A DNA stretch of 40,897 nt, taken from positions 1-40,897 of the forward strand of contig CAYWJA010000012.1 of assembly GCA_964458485.1 (NCBI GenBank), written 5' to 3'. Source of the stretch: CAYWJA01 sp964458485 (GTDB taxonomy: Bacteria > Patescibacteriota > Gracilibacteria > UM-FILTER-43-11). The position numbers and the translations under genes were made by a program. The notes beneath the pieces were generated by a model, which was given only the letters and a program-made list of their open reading frames with translations, was not told where the DNA came from and did not search any database. Positions 31,695 through 39,378 of the stretch are shown here, piece by piece; the stretch's first letter is position 1; the number at the start of each line of letters is the position of its first letter.

Positions 31695-32705
31695 ATGAAA
31701 ATACTAGGAATCGAAACATCATGCGATGAAACTGCAGCAGCGGTAGTAAAAGACGGCACGAAAGTGCTTAGTAATGTCATAGCTACATCTGTGGATATGC
31801 ATGCAAAAACCGGGGGTGTGGTGCCGGAGGTTGCTGCACGTGAGCATATTCGTCAGATTTCACCGGTTATTGATCATGCCATTCAAGAATCGGGGGCTGA
31901 TTGGCCTGAAATAGACGCAATTGCAGTTACAGAAAAACCGGGTTTAATTTCATCACTTCTAATTGGCATAAATACAGCGCAAACACTCAGTTATATCCAT
32001 CAAAAATCGTTAATTCCGATAAATCATATTGTTGGTCATATTTATGCGAATTTTTTAGAAAGATTAGACGCTCCACAATTTCCATTAATCGTACTTACTG
32101 TTTCTGGAGGACATAATGAGATAGTTCTTTTAAAAGATCATCATGATTTTGAAATTATTGGCGAAACTCTTGATGACGCAGCAGGGGAGGCTTTTGATAA
32201 AGTGGCTCGTATGCTTAATCTTGGTTTTCCGGGAGGACCTGTAATTGCGAAAGCAGCGGAAAAAGGAGATCCGACTTATTTTGATTTCCCACGTGCTCGT
32301 TTGGATAAAAATAATACGTATAATTTTTCTTTTTCGGGATTGAAAACTGCGGTGAAGACTCAAATTCAGGCGTCAGGCGTCAGGCGTCAGACGTCAGGCG
32401 TCAGACGTCAGACGTCAGAAATTAATCATCTTTCCGCAAGTTTTCAAATGGCTGTTGTCGACGTTTTGTCCGATAAACTCATTGCCGCTGCAGAAAAATT
32501 TAATGTAAAAGAGGTTCATCTGGCAGGGGGAGTTTCTGCAAATCAGTTGTTACGATCGGAAGTTGAGCGCAAATTAGATGGTCAGATTCCACTATATTTT
32601 CCAAAAAAACTCATCTATTGCACAGATAATGCTGCAATGATCGCTGGAGCTGCCTTTTTCTTGAATTCAAAACATCCAGATCGATTTAGGGATTGGAGAA
32701 GGTGA
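31695..32705 (+). CDS. tsaD: tRNA N6-adenosine threonylcarbamoyltransferase
   Basis: 336 aa. Moves the threonylcarbamoyl group to A37 of ANN-reading tRNAs. ASKHA-fold motifs: GIETSCDETAAAVV, EVAAREHIRQI, metal histidines in HIVGHIYAN, TVSGGHNEI, DDAAGEAFDKVAR and HLAGGVSANQLLR. Residues about 225-242 (ASGVRRQTSGVRRQTSE) come from an in-frame word repeat, in the loop between SGLKTAV and SASFQ. MtaB, which acts on the product of this enzyme, is also in the window and carries the same insert. The start has no Shine-Dalgarno. Confidence 0.96.
   Translation: MKILGIETSCDETAAAVVKDGTKVLSNVIATSVDMHAKTGGVVPEVAAREHIRQISPVIDHAIQESGADWPEIDAIAVTEKPGLISSLLIGINTAQTLSYIHQKSLIPINHIVGHIYANFLERLDAPQFPLIVLTVSGGHNEIVLLKDHHDFEIIGETLDDAAGEAFDKVARMLNLGFPGGPVIAKAAEKGDPTYFDFPRARLDKNNTYNFSFSGLKTAVKTQIQASGVRRQTSGVRRQTSEINHLSASFQMAVVDVLSDKLIAAAEKFNVKEVHLAGGVSANQLLRSEVERKLDGQIPLYFPKKLIYCTDNAAMIAGAAFFLNSKHPDRFRDWRR
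32367..32418 (+). repeat. In-frame CAGGCGTCAGACGT word repeat inside tsaD
   Basis: About six copies of CAGRCGT in 52 bp, reading ASGVRRQTSGVRRQTS. All three forward frames of the word are open while two of three reverse frames have TGA. The gene stays intact. Confidence 0.9.
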
Positions 32706-32717
32706 TTTAATAAGGTA

Positions 32718-32788
32718 TAATTCCACTAGTGCTTTCGTCCTTTCGTCCTATCGTGCTAAATAATAGAGTACTAAAGCACTACAGCACT
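32718..32788. repeat. GCACTACAGCACTA word repeat before nadB
   Basis: ACTAGTGCTTTCGTCCTTTCGTCCTATCGTGCT on the left pairs with AGTACTAAAGCACTACAGCACT on the right. The ATG of nadB follows the last word directly (AGCACTATG). The same words lie before mtaB (37913-37997). Confidence 0.82.
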
Positions 32789-34267
32789 ATGAAAACCAAC
32801 CACCTAATCATAGGAGCAGGAATAGCCGGCCTTGCAACAGCTCTGCATCTAAAAAACCTCGGTCACGTTACAGTAATCACTAAAGGTAAACTTAAGCAGG
32901 CTAATACATATTGGGCACAAGGGGGTATCGCTGCAGTTCTAACAAAAGAGGATCGTTTTAAAAAACACATTGTAGACACAATGGAGGCAGGTGCTAATCA
33001 TAATATTCGAGATTCTGTACGTTATTTAGTAGAGCATGCACCTAAAGCAATTCGTTTTTTAGAATCACTTGGTGTTAAATTCAATCCAGATCCAGCCATG
33101 GAAGGTGCTCATAGTGAAGCGCGCGTTTGGCGAACTAGTGACTTTACAGGTCAGGATGTTTTGAATGCACTCATAAAAGCTGTACAAAATACTGATATTG
33201 AAATTTTAGAAGAAACAGATGCCGTGGAATTAATTGTTAATGACGGAAAATGCCGGGGGGCATTTGTACGCAAGACAGACAAAGAGGAGGTAAAGCCAAT
33301 TTTGTCTGAAAACACTATTCTTGCGACTGGTGGTCTTGGCCAATTATTTACAAAAACCAGTAATACCCTTGCTGCTGGCGGGGATGGTATAGCTATGGCA
33401 GTAAATGCAGGGGTTGAGCCAAGCGACCTTGAATTCGTCCAGTTTCACCCAACGGCATTAGATAAATATGACGATGGACGTTATTTTTTGTTATCCGAAA
33501 CCCTGCGCGGTTTTGGTGGGAGGATTTTAAATTCTCAGGGTAAACAATTTTTATATGAATTTGATAAAAGGGGGGAATTAGCCGCGCGCGATGTGGTTAC
33601 TCGTGCAATATTTTTTGAACAAATGAATGGACCGGTTTATTTGGATATGCGGCATTTACATAGCAAGGAAGTTAAAAAACGTTTCCCAAATATTTATAAA
33701 CGTTTAAAAAAATATGGTTTTGATTTAACAAAAGATCTTATTCCGGTAACTCCTGTGGCGCATTTCTCCTGTGGTGGGATTCCAACAGACATCCGCGGTA
33801 AAACTAAATTACCAGGCCTTTTCGCAGTTGGCGAAGTAGCAAATACCCACATACATGGTGCGAACCGCCTTGCTTCTAATGCACTTTTGGAAGGTTTAGT
33901 TTTTGGCGAGGCGATTGGGAAAGAATTGGCAAAACAAAATACAGCAGAATTATCAAATGATGCTGTAGGGGACGCACATGTGCGTCCCGGTAATGATAAA
34001 ATTGACATTGAACCCCCCAAAATCGTCATCGAATCAACTCCCCAGATAAAAGCATATGCTCAGCGCATTCAGAAGATAATGTGGGAAAAAGTCGGCATTG
34101 TAAGAACCACGGACAGTCTGAAGCAAGCCTTAAAAGAAATAGGAGAAATACCTGCACGAGATTACCGCATTCAGCACCGCCAGATTGTTTGCTATAAAAT
34201 GATCCAGACATGTATAAAAAGAACAAGTAGCCTTGGGTGTCATTATGTTGCGAGTGAGTTTTCTTAG
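32789..34267 (+). CDS. nadB: L-aspartate oxidase
   Basis: 492 aa from ATG 32789. An in-frame ATG at 32729 would translate the word repeat and is rejected. Oxidises aspartate to iminoaspartate, the first step to NAD. FAD motif GAGIAGLATALHL at the N-terminus, TYWAQGGIAAV, QFHPTAL, HFSCGGIPTD and HGANRLASNALLEG are present. At the HSxxRVxHxxDxTG region it reads HSEARVWRTSDFTG, so one usually conserved His is replaced. At about residues 393-400 a 20-bp palindrome codes GDAHVRPG. The partner nadA is not in the window, so a related fumarate-reductase-type activity is not excluded. Confidence 0.85.
   Translation: MKTNHLIIGAGIAGLATALHLKNLGHVTVITKGKLKQANTYWAQGGIAAVLTKEDRFKKHIVDTMEAGANHNIRDSVRYLVEHAPKAIRFLESLGVKFNPDPAMEGAHSEARVWRTSDFTGQDVLNALIKAVQNTDIEILEETDAVELIVNDGKCRGAFVRKTDKEEVKPILSENTILATGGLGQLFTKTSNTLAAGGDGIAMAVNAGVEPSDLEFVQFHPTALDKYDDGRYFLLSETLRGFGGRILNSQGKQFLYEFDKRGELAARDVVTRAIFFEQMNGPVYLDMRHLHSKEVKKRFPNIYKRLKKYGFDLTKDLIPVTPVAHFSCGGIPTDIRGKTKLPGLFAVGEVANTHIHGANRLASNALLEGLVFGEAIGKELAKQNTAELSNDAVGDAHVRPGNDKIDIEPPKIVIESTPQIKAYAQRIQKIMWEKVGIVRTTDSLKQALKEIGEIPARDYRIQHRQIVCYKMIQTCIKRTSSLGCHYVASEFS
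33968..33989. repeat. Perfect 20-bp palindrome inside nadB
   Basis: GGGACGCACA / TGTGCGTCCC (33969-33988), far more GC-rich than the gene around it, coding GDAHVRP in frame. It sits in the linker between the FAD/capping domains and the C-terminal helical domain. Confidence 0.85.
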
Positions 34268-34293
34268 AATTCATTTTTCAAATTTTTAAAATT

Positions 34294-34620
34294 ATGAAAC
34301 GTATAGAAGATAAATTACAACAAATAACCACAAAATTTACAGAAGGTTATGAACATATGTCACCTACAATGATGTGTAATGATCCCGACACGGAAAGAGT
34401 ATTAGCAACAGGGGCTGATCCGAAAAAATTATGCGAAATAACCAGAAAAATTATAACGCCGGTGATTGGAGAGCTGTCAGATGGTCAGCAGCATGAAGTA
34501 CTTAATGCTGTATTAGCAGCAGAACTAGTGCATCCTACCTTTGCAAGCTTAAGACATTTTATGGAAAAAAATATAAATAAAATTTTGAATCCGAAAGGTG
34601 ATGAAGGAGCTATGCAATGA
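34294..34620 (+). CDS. Unrecognised 108-aa protein
   Basis: Helical throughout (KRIEDKLQQITTKFTEGYEH, KKLCEITRKIITPVIGELSD, QQHEVLNAVLAAELVHPTF). Small, soluble, no signal peptide. It begins 26 nt after nadB, so it is probably cotranscribed, and ends in the repeat before the second PrsW-like gene. No family recognised. Confidence 0.6.
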   Translation: MKRIEDKLQQITTKFTEGYEHMSPTMMCNDPDTERVLATGADPKKLCEITRKIITPVIGELSDGQQHEVLNAVLAAELVHPTFASLRHFMEKNINKILNPKGDEGAMQ

Positions 34621-34672
34621 CCAATGACCAATTCGTTTTTCGTAATTCGTCTTTCGTAATTTTGTAGTATAA
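34618..34672. repeat. GACCAATGACCAATTCG / TTCGTAATTCGTC word repeat
   Basis: Direct repeats TGACCAATGACCAATTCG and TTTTTCGTAATTCGTCTTTCGTAATT. Similar to the short tandem words at other gaps, but no full inverted arm. Starts within the last codon of the preceding gene (CAATGACCAATGACC). Confidence 0.65.
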
Positions 34673-34695
34673 TGTTTTCGAACTAAAATAGAATT

Positions 34696-35613
34696 ATGTT
34701 GAAAACCCTAATAGTATTCCTCGTAGCCATTATTCCAGCCATAGTTTGGCTTTATCTTTTTTTGCGCAAACACCACGAAAATAAATGGCTTGTAATTTTT
34801 ACTTTTATTGGAGGTATGATTGCAGCCAAATTAATACTCGTTTATCAGGGCTATTGGGATCAGAGTATAAATTTGATATTTTTTAAGCTAAATCTGGTAG
34901 ATTTTCGCAGCAACATACAAGGTCTCATAGTAAATGCAGTTCTGTCTACATTCGTTATATTCCTCGGAGTAGGTGTAATGGAAGAGTACGCGAAGTTTTG
35001 GATAATGCGCCTTATTAATAATAGGTTTTTTAAATCAATCGACGATGTAATTGAATTAGCAATTATTGGTGCTCTTGGGTTTGCATTTTTTGAAAATATA
35101 ATTTATTTCAGCAATTATTGGGGCCAATTAAGCACAGGCAACTTCTTTGTTTTTGCTCTTATGCGAGTTACTGTGGTAACGATGGTGCACATGTTATGCT
35201 CAGGAATTCTTGGTTATTATTATGGAATGGCATTTTTCTCTTCACCAATGCTCAAAATTCAGCATATGAAGAAGAAGAGACATCCAATATTAGTATTTTT
35301 AAAAAAGGTATTACATTTAAAGAAATCTCATGTATATCACGATGAAATGTATGTAATAGGAATGACTCTTTCTATGGGTGTTCATGCAATTTACGATTTT
35401 ATCCTATCAATAGAATCCCTCGGCTTCCTCGTAGCCCCGGTTATGCTTTTGTATTTCTTCGGAGGCTTCTGGTTCCTTAATAATCTTCTCAAAAAGAAAG
35501 ATCTCCATCTTAAACTCGGCCTAGTAGGTACGGATGTTATGCCAAAAGAGGATTTTAGAAAGTTGCTTGATCAAGTTAGTGAGATTAAGGAGAAGATGAA
35601 TGATTCTCAATAG
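34696..35613 (+). CDS. PrsW-family intramembrane metalloprotease-like protein (second copy)
   Basis: 305 aa, about seven membrane segments. The PrsW signature is complete: MEEYAKFW (Glu96/Glu97), FAFFENIIYF, MVHMLCSGILGYYYG, and the late HAIYDF. The tail LVGTDVMPKEDFRKLL matches that of the copy at 207-1316, showing that the two are paralogues rather than independent family members; this one lacks about 60 residues of the N-terminal half. It is a candidate to start regulated intramembrane cleavage; the substrate is unknown. Confidence 0.85.
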   Translation: MLKTLIVFLVAIIPAIVWLYLFLRKHHENKWLVIFTFIGGMIAAKLILVYQGYWDQSINLIFFKLNLVDFRSNIQGLIVNAVLSTFVIFLGVGVMEEYAKFWIMRLINNRFFKSIDDVIELAIIGALGFAFFENIIYFSNYWGQLSTGNFFVFALMRVTVVTMVHMLCSGILGYYYGMAFFSSPMLKIQHMKKKRHPILVFLKKVLHLKKSHVYHDEMYVIGMTLSMGVHAIYDFILSIESLGFLVAPVMLLYFFGGFWFLNNLLKKKDLHLKLGLVGTDVMPKEDFRKLLDQVSEIKEKMNDSQ

Positions 35614-35789
35614 TAAACAAATAGTAACCAGCTTCGCGTAACCAAATAGTGACCAAATTGTTTTACGGTCAACCACCTGGTAACAATATGGTTACGTGAC
35701 CCCGAAAGCTTTCGGGGGAACAGGTTACGCGATCCTGGACCCGAGCGAAGCGAGTGGTTCAGGGGAGCTGGTTACAATATGGCAACAAT
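35612..35789. repeat. GTAACC/TGGTTAC word repeat before the NifU-domain gene
   Basis: Words AACAAATAGTAACCAGC, GTAACCAAATAGTGACC on the left; TGGTTACGTGACC, AGGTTACGCGATCC, TGGTTACAATATGG on the right. Inside lie CCCCGAAAGCTTTCGGGG (35701-35718), a perfect palindrome, and GAGCGAAGCGAGT. The last word GCAACAATATG provides the start codon. Same words as 20545-20715. Confidence 0.82.
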
Positions 35790-36047
35790 ATGAAAAAGCC
35801 CTTCAACAAACTCCCTATAGAAGATCAAATAGAAGTAATAAACAAAGCCCTCGAGGCTGATGTTTTACCCATGCTCCAAAGCCATGGTGGGGGTATTGAA
35901 ATAATGGATATTGAGGGGTGGAACGTAATTATCCAATACTTTGGCGCATGTCATGGGTGTCCTTTAGCATCAACTGGTACTCTTGATTTTATTGAGCAAG
36001 CCCTTCAGGAAAAGATTGATGAGAAGATTAGAGTTATACCAGCTTAA
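35790..36047 (+). CDS. NifU C-terminal-like iron-sulfur scaffold
   Basis: 85 aa from ATG 35790 (MKKPFNKLPIEDQIEVINKA); a frame beginning at 35754 would translate repeat DNA. It is one Nfu domain: LQSHGGGIEIMDIEG then FGACHGCPLASTGTL with the CxxC pair (about residues 52-55) that carries an Fe-S cluster between two subunits. It could supply clusters to MtaB, whose gene lies 0.5 kb away, though this link is only proximity. Confidence 0.9.
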   Translation: MKKPFNKLPIEDQIEVINKALEADVLPMLQSHGGGIEIMDIEGWNVIIQYFGACHGCPLASTGTLDFIEQALQEKIDEKIRVIPA

Positions 36048-36053
36048 AAAAGA

Positions 36054-36081
36054 TTGACAAAATAAAATACTTTATTATAAT
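36054..36081 (+). promoter_or_regulatory. Consensus promoter of the 98-aa gene
   Basis: TTGACA (36054-36059), 16 nt, TATAAT (36076-36081): both hexamers perfect. The leader to the ATG at 36116 would be about 28 nt. Confidence 0.75.
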
Positions 36082-36115
36082 AGATTTCTTTATACATCCG
36101 ATTTAAATATTAATT

Positions 36116-36412
36116 ATGCCAACTTCACCTACATATGAGGCGGCTATGAGAGCCCCTGTTGTACCCCGGAGAGAAATAACTGCACAATCTATTGCGGATA
36201 ATTACGCATCTTTAACAGGAGATTATAATGATTACGCGGAAGAGTGGGTACGGATAGATGCGATTTCAGCGGAAAAAGAGGCTGAAGCACAAAAACAAAG
36301 AGAACAAATAAACGGAACTGTTATAATTGTTACACCGCCATCACCTCAGTTTGCAGCTGTTGCAGCTAGGCCAGACAGGCCAGATGTAGATGTGTCACCA
36401 ACAATGAGTTAA
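36116..36412 (+). CDS. Unrecognised 98-aa protein
   Basis: MPTSPTYEAAMRAPVVPRRE, a helical middle (EEWVRIDAISAEKEAEAQKQ) and a Pro/Ala-rich end. Soluble and partly disordered. Strong own promoter. The stop lies directly before foldback element F. No family recognised. Confidence 0.6.
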   Translation: MPTSPTYEAAMRAPVVPRREITAQSIADNYASLTGDYNDYAEEWVRIDAISAEKEAEAQKQREQINGTVIIVTPPSPQFAAVAARPDRPDVDVSPTMS

Positions 36413-36417
36413 CCCAT

Positions 36418-36597
36418 TGTCATCCCCGACTTGATCGGGGATCCAGCAAATAATAGATTAATTATTACCCTTTTACTGATAATCAGATAATCTGAATGTA
36501 CGAATAATAATCACAATATCAGTAAATAAGATAATTGGTATATTTGTAATGTAATATTCTTGCCTCATCTAGATCCCGCATCAAGTGCGGGATGACA
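36418..36597. repeat. Foldback element F (180 bp)
   Basis: Begins TGTCATCCCCGACTTGATCGGGG and ends CCCGCATCAAGTGCGGGATGACA; core TTATTACCCTTTTACTGATAATCAGA...AATCACAATATCAGTAAATAAG. The right end lies inside the mtaB coding region and provides its last seven codons and TGA stop (36581-36583). Confidence 0.88.
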
Positions 36598-37912
36598 ATG
36601 GGGATAACATCCTTTCATCCAAGATTTCATTAGTAACCATTTTTTCCGTATAATTTCCTTTTTTTCTTATTCGAATATAATTATCCGTAAGCCCTTCCCA
36701 TAATCCAGATTCAACTTCCTTTTCCCATAAAACAGATAATTCTTTACCAATTTGATTCTCAATAAAATTTTTACGATGTTCATTTGCAATTTTTTGAAGT
36801 TTTTTAGCACGTTCTTTTTTTATCGCGTCATTAACTTGATTCATTTTAGCAGCAGCTGTTCCCTCCCGGATCGAATAGGGAAATACATGCACTTTTGCGA
36901 GTTTGTTTCGTTTTACAAAATCAACAGTTTCTTGAAAATTATCATCAGTCTCACCTGGGAAGCCAACAATAATATCCGATGTTATCGCAATCCCTGGAAT
37001 ATCTTTTTTAAGTCGTTTGATAATCGCATCCATTTGTTTTACGGTATAGTTCCTACGCATTTTCTCAAGAACTTGATCCGAACCAGATTGAATTGCCAAA
37101 TGAATATGCCGACAAATGCGCAGATTCTTCAATATCTCAAACAATTGATTATTTAGGTTATCAGCCGACGTCTGACGCCTGCCGTCTGACACCTTAAAAA
37201 AATATTCAGGCCCCATCGATGTCAGCCTCACTCTTTTAATGATTGCTTCATCTAAAATAGCTTGCAAAAGGTCAGCCAGCTTACTTTCTTCTGGTTTTGT
37301 TGTCTTGCTACAACCATATGCCCCGATGTTTATGCCAGTTAACACAACTTCATTAAATCCGTTTTTGATGTAATGATTTATTTCATCAATTATCTCATCT
37401 GCCAGGCGGTTTTTGGAGCGCCCTCGTGCAAGAACAGTAATGCAGTAAGTACAAAAATTATCACATCCATCCTGTATTTGTACGAGTGCGCGGGAACGAC
37501 TTTTGTCATTTCGACCCTGTTTTGCCATCTCGATCCCGACTGAGTCGGGAAGAGATCCCTTTTGATTTCCGGTATATTCAGATAATCGTTCACTCAAAAA
37601 CTCCAAAACCGCCGGCAGATCCGGAAGCAAGTAATCGATTTCATCAATTTCTTCAAACGCATCTTTTTGCATACGTGCACCGCATCCGAACACAATCGTT
37701 TTTAAATTTTTATTCCTATTTTTAGTTTTGCGGATCAATTGACGTGATTTTTTATCCGCCACATGTGTAACAGTGCAAGTATTTATAATGCAAAAGTCCG
37801 ATTCACTTTCATCCGTAACAAATTCAACCCCGTTTTCCGCAGCCCAAAGGATTATCTTATCCAGTTCGTAACGGTTGTTTTTGCAGCCTGTCATTTTTAA
37901 ACTTATCTTCAT
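36581..37912 (-). CDS. mtaB: tRNA (t6A37) methylthiotransferase MtaB
   Basis: 443 aa. A radical-SAM enzyme that adds a methylthio group to t6A37. N-terminal cluster cysteines in MTGCKNNRYE, NTCTVT and FGCGARM; radical-SAM triad CDNFCTYC; TSDIIVGFPGETDDNF follows. Two oddities: an in-frame word repeat codes SDGRRQTSADN at about residue 240, between the radical-SAM blocks, and the C-terminus (LSPLSSRT) is written by the end of foldback element F, so the TRAM tail has been altered. TsaD, which makes its substrate modification, is also in the window. The leader word repeat matches nadB's. Confidence 0.94.
   Translation of the reverse strand: MKISLKMTGCKNNRYELDKIILWAAENGVEFVTDESESDFCIINTCTVTHVADKKSRQLIRKTKNRNKNLKTIVFGCGARMQKDAFEEIDEIDYLLPDLPAVLEFLSERLSEYTGNQKGSLPDSVGIEMAKQGRNDKSRSRALVQIQDGCDNFCTYCITVLARGRSKNRLADEIIDEINHYIKNGFNEVVLTGINIGAYGCSKTTKPEESKLADLLQAILDEAIIKRVRLTSMGPEYFFKVSDGRRQTSADNLNNQLFEILKNLRICRHIHLAIQSGSDQVLEKMRRNYTVKQMDAIIKRLKKDIPGIAITSDIIVGFPGETDDNFQETVDFVKRNKLAKVHVFPYSIREGTAAAKMNQVNDAIKKERAKKLQKIANEHRKNFIENQIGKELSVLWEKEVESGLWEGLTDNYIRIRKKGNYTEKMVTNEILDERMLSPLSSRT
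37166..37193 (-). repeat. In-frame GGCGTCAGACGTC word repeat inside mtaB
   Basis: Read in the gene's direction: GTGTCAGACGGCAGGCGTCAGACGTCGG, coding VSDGRRQTSA. GRRQTS is in the same frame as in TsaD (GVRRQTS). Confidence 0.8.
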
Positions 37913-37997
37913 AGTGCTTAAGTCCGTAAGTGCTTAAGTCCGTAAGTGTTAGATATATAGCACGAAAGCACTACAGCACTACAGGACGACAGCACTA
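37913..37997. repeat. GCTTAAGTCCGTAAGT / GCACTACAGCACTA word repeat before mtaB
   Basis: AGTGCTTAAGTCCGTAAGTGCTTAAG and TCCGTAAGTG on the left; AGCACGAAAGCACTACAGCACTACAGG and ACGACAGCACTA on the right, pairing in several registers. On the minus strand the mtaB ATG follows AAGCACT directly, as for nadB. Confidence 0.85.
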
Positions 37998-37998
37998 T

Positions 37999-39303
37999 TT
38001 AATTTCGCAATTCCTCCATCATCTCAATTCTCTTTTTGATTAAAGAGTTGGTGCCGATATCTCTTCTGTAAAAAACAGGTCCCTCAACTCCCTCAACAGC
38101 TTTCTGTACAGCCTGTTCAGCCTCCTCAATACTGTCTGCAATGCCCACAAAAGCAAGTGCACGTGAACCGGTCATCACAAGTTTTCCATCTTTTTCATCC
38201 ACGGCAGCGTAATAAACTTTTACCCCCTCAGGCAATTCGCCAATTTTAATCTCATCACCTTTTACCGGATTAGTCGGATAGCCTTCTGGTACTACATATT
38301 TGCAAACAGTAGCTTTTTTGGAAAATTTTATGTCCAATTCATCCAAATTACCCTTAATTATTCCAAGGCAAATATCCACAAGATCAGTTTCTAAGAGAGG
38401 TATGGCATTCATTGCTTCCGGATCACCGAATCGTGTGTTGTATTCAATCAATCCTACACCATTTCTAAGTGCAATAAAACCGCCATATAAAATTCCCTTA
38501 AAAGGCTCACCCAATTCTTCTTTTACCGCCTTTGTGACTTCCACATTTATATGATGTGCATCATCAAGATCTTTTTGAGTTATAAATGGAAGATTTTCCG
38601 GATAATTATAAGTACCCATACCGCCGGTATTAGGTCCGGTATCGCCTTCATACGCACGTTTATGATCCTGAATCGGTGGCATATCTACAACATTTTCACC
38701 GTCCACAAAACTCATTAAACTAAATTCCTGACCAACAAATTTTTCTTCAATAATTACCTGTCCGTCCTTTTCCGCGTAATCTTTGGCAATCAAAACACCT
38801 TCTTCCACAGTTTCAAAGTGATCACCCATTACATGAACACCCTTACCGCCCTTCAGGCCATCCGCTTTTACTACAATTTCACCAAGTTCAGACGCATACT
38901 CCATCATTCCTTCATCACTTGTAAATACTTTGAATTTTGGATTACCAGGAATATTATATTTTTTTAGAAGATCACGCGTGAAGGATTTTGAACTTTCTAC
39001 CTGTGCCATAGCTTTGGTCGGGGATGCAGAAGGAATTCCGATTAACGCCAAAATATCCACAACACCTTCTGCAAGAGGATTCTCCGGACCAATTACAGCA
39101 AAATCCGGCTTATGTTCATTGGCAAATTCCTGAATCGCCTGCATATCTTTCATATCCCCAACGTGATAGACGCTGGAAAGATCGCGTATACCCGGGTTAA
39201 TAGCACTTGCAAAACAAATTAACTCATTACATTTAGGTGATTTTTTAAGAGCTTCCGCTATTGCATGCTCACGGGCTCCGTTACTTACTAGTAATACTTT
39301 CAT
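37999..39303 (-). CDS. purD: Phosphoribosylamine-glycine ligase
   Basis: 434 aa. Makes glycinamide ribonucleotide from phosphoribosylamine, glycine and ATP in purine synthesis. LLVSNGAREHAIAEAL start, HKPDFAVIGPENPLAEGVVD, VVKADGLKGGKGV (ATP-grasp), DHKRAYEGDTGPNTGGMG, and NTRFGDPE near the metal site are all in place. Length is normal. No other pur gene is in the window; the leader holds foldback element G. Confidence 0.96.
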   Translation of the reverse strand: MKVLLVSNGAREHAIAEALKKSPKCNELICFASAINPGIRDLSSVYHVGDMKDMQAIQEFANEHKPDFAVIGPENPLAEGVVDILALIGIPSASPTKAMAQVESSKSFTRDLLKKYNIPGNPKFKVFTSDEGMMEYASELGEIVVKADGLKGGKGVHVMGDHFETVEEGVLIAKDYAEKDGQVIIEEKFVGQEFSLMSFVDGENVVDMPPIQDHKRAYEGDTGPNTGGMGTYNYPENLPFITQKDLDDAHHINVEVTKAVKEELGEPFKGILYGGFIALRNGVGLIEYNTRFGDPEAMNAIPLLETDLVDICLGIIKGNLDELDIKFSKKATVCKYVVPEGYPTNPVKGDEIKIGELPEGVKVYYAAVDEKDGKLVMTGSRALAFVGIADSIEEAEQAVQKAVEGVEGPVFYRRDIGTNSLIKKRIEMMEELRN

Positions 39304-39378
39304 AATTTAATAATTAGAGGATAACAGTCGTTATTTTACAGAACTATTGTAATAATTACAAAAATTTGTCATTCCCTT

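Noticed and set aside
32367..32418. CRISPR-like tandem repeat in tsaD
   Set aside because: The units are about 7 nt without spacers and are in frame within a conserved gene; no cas genes are present.
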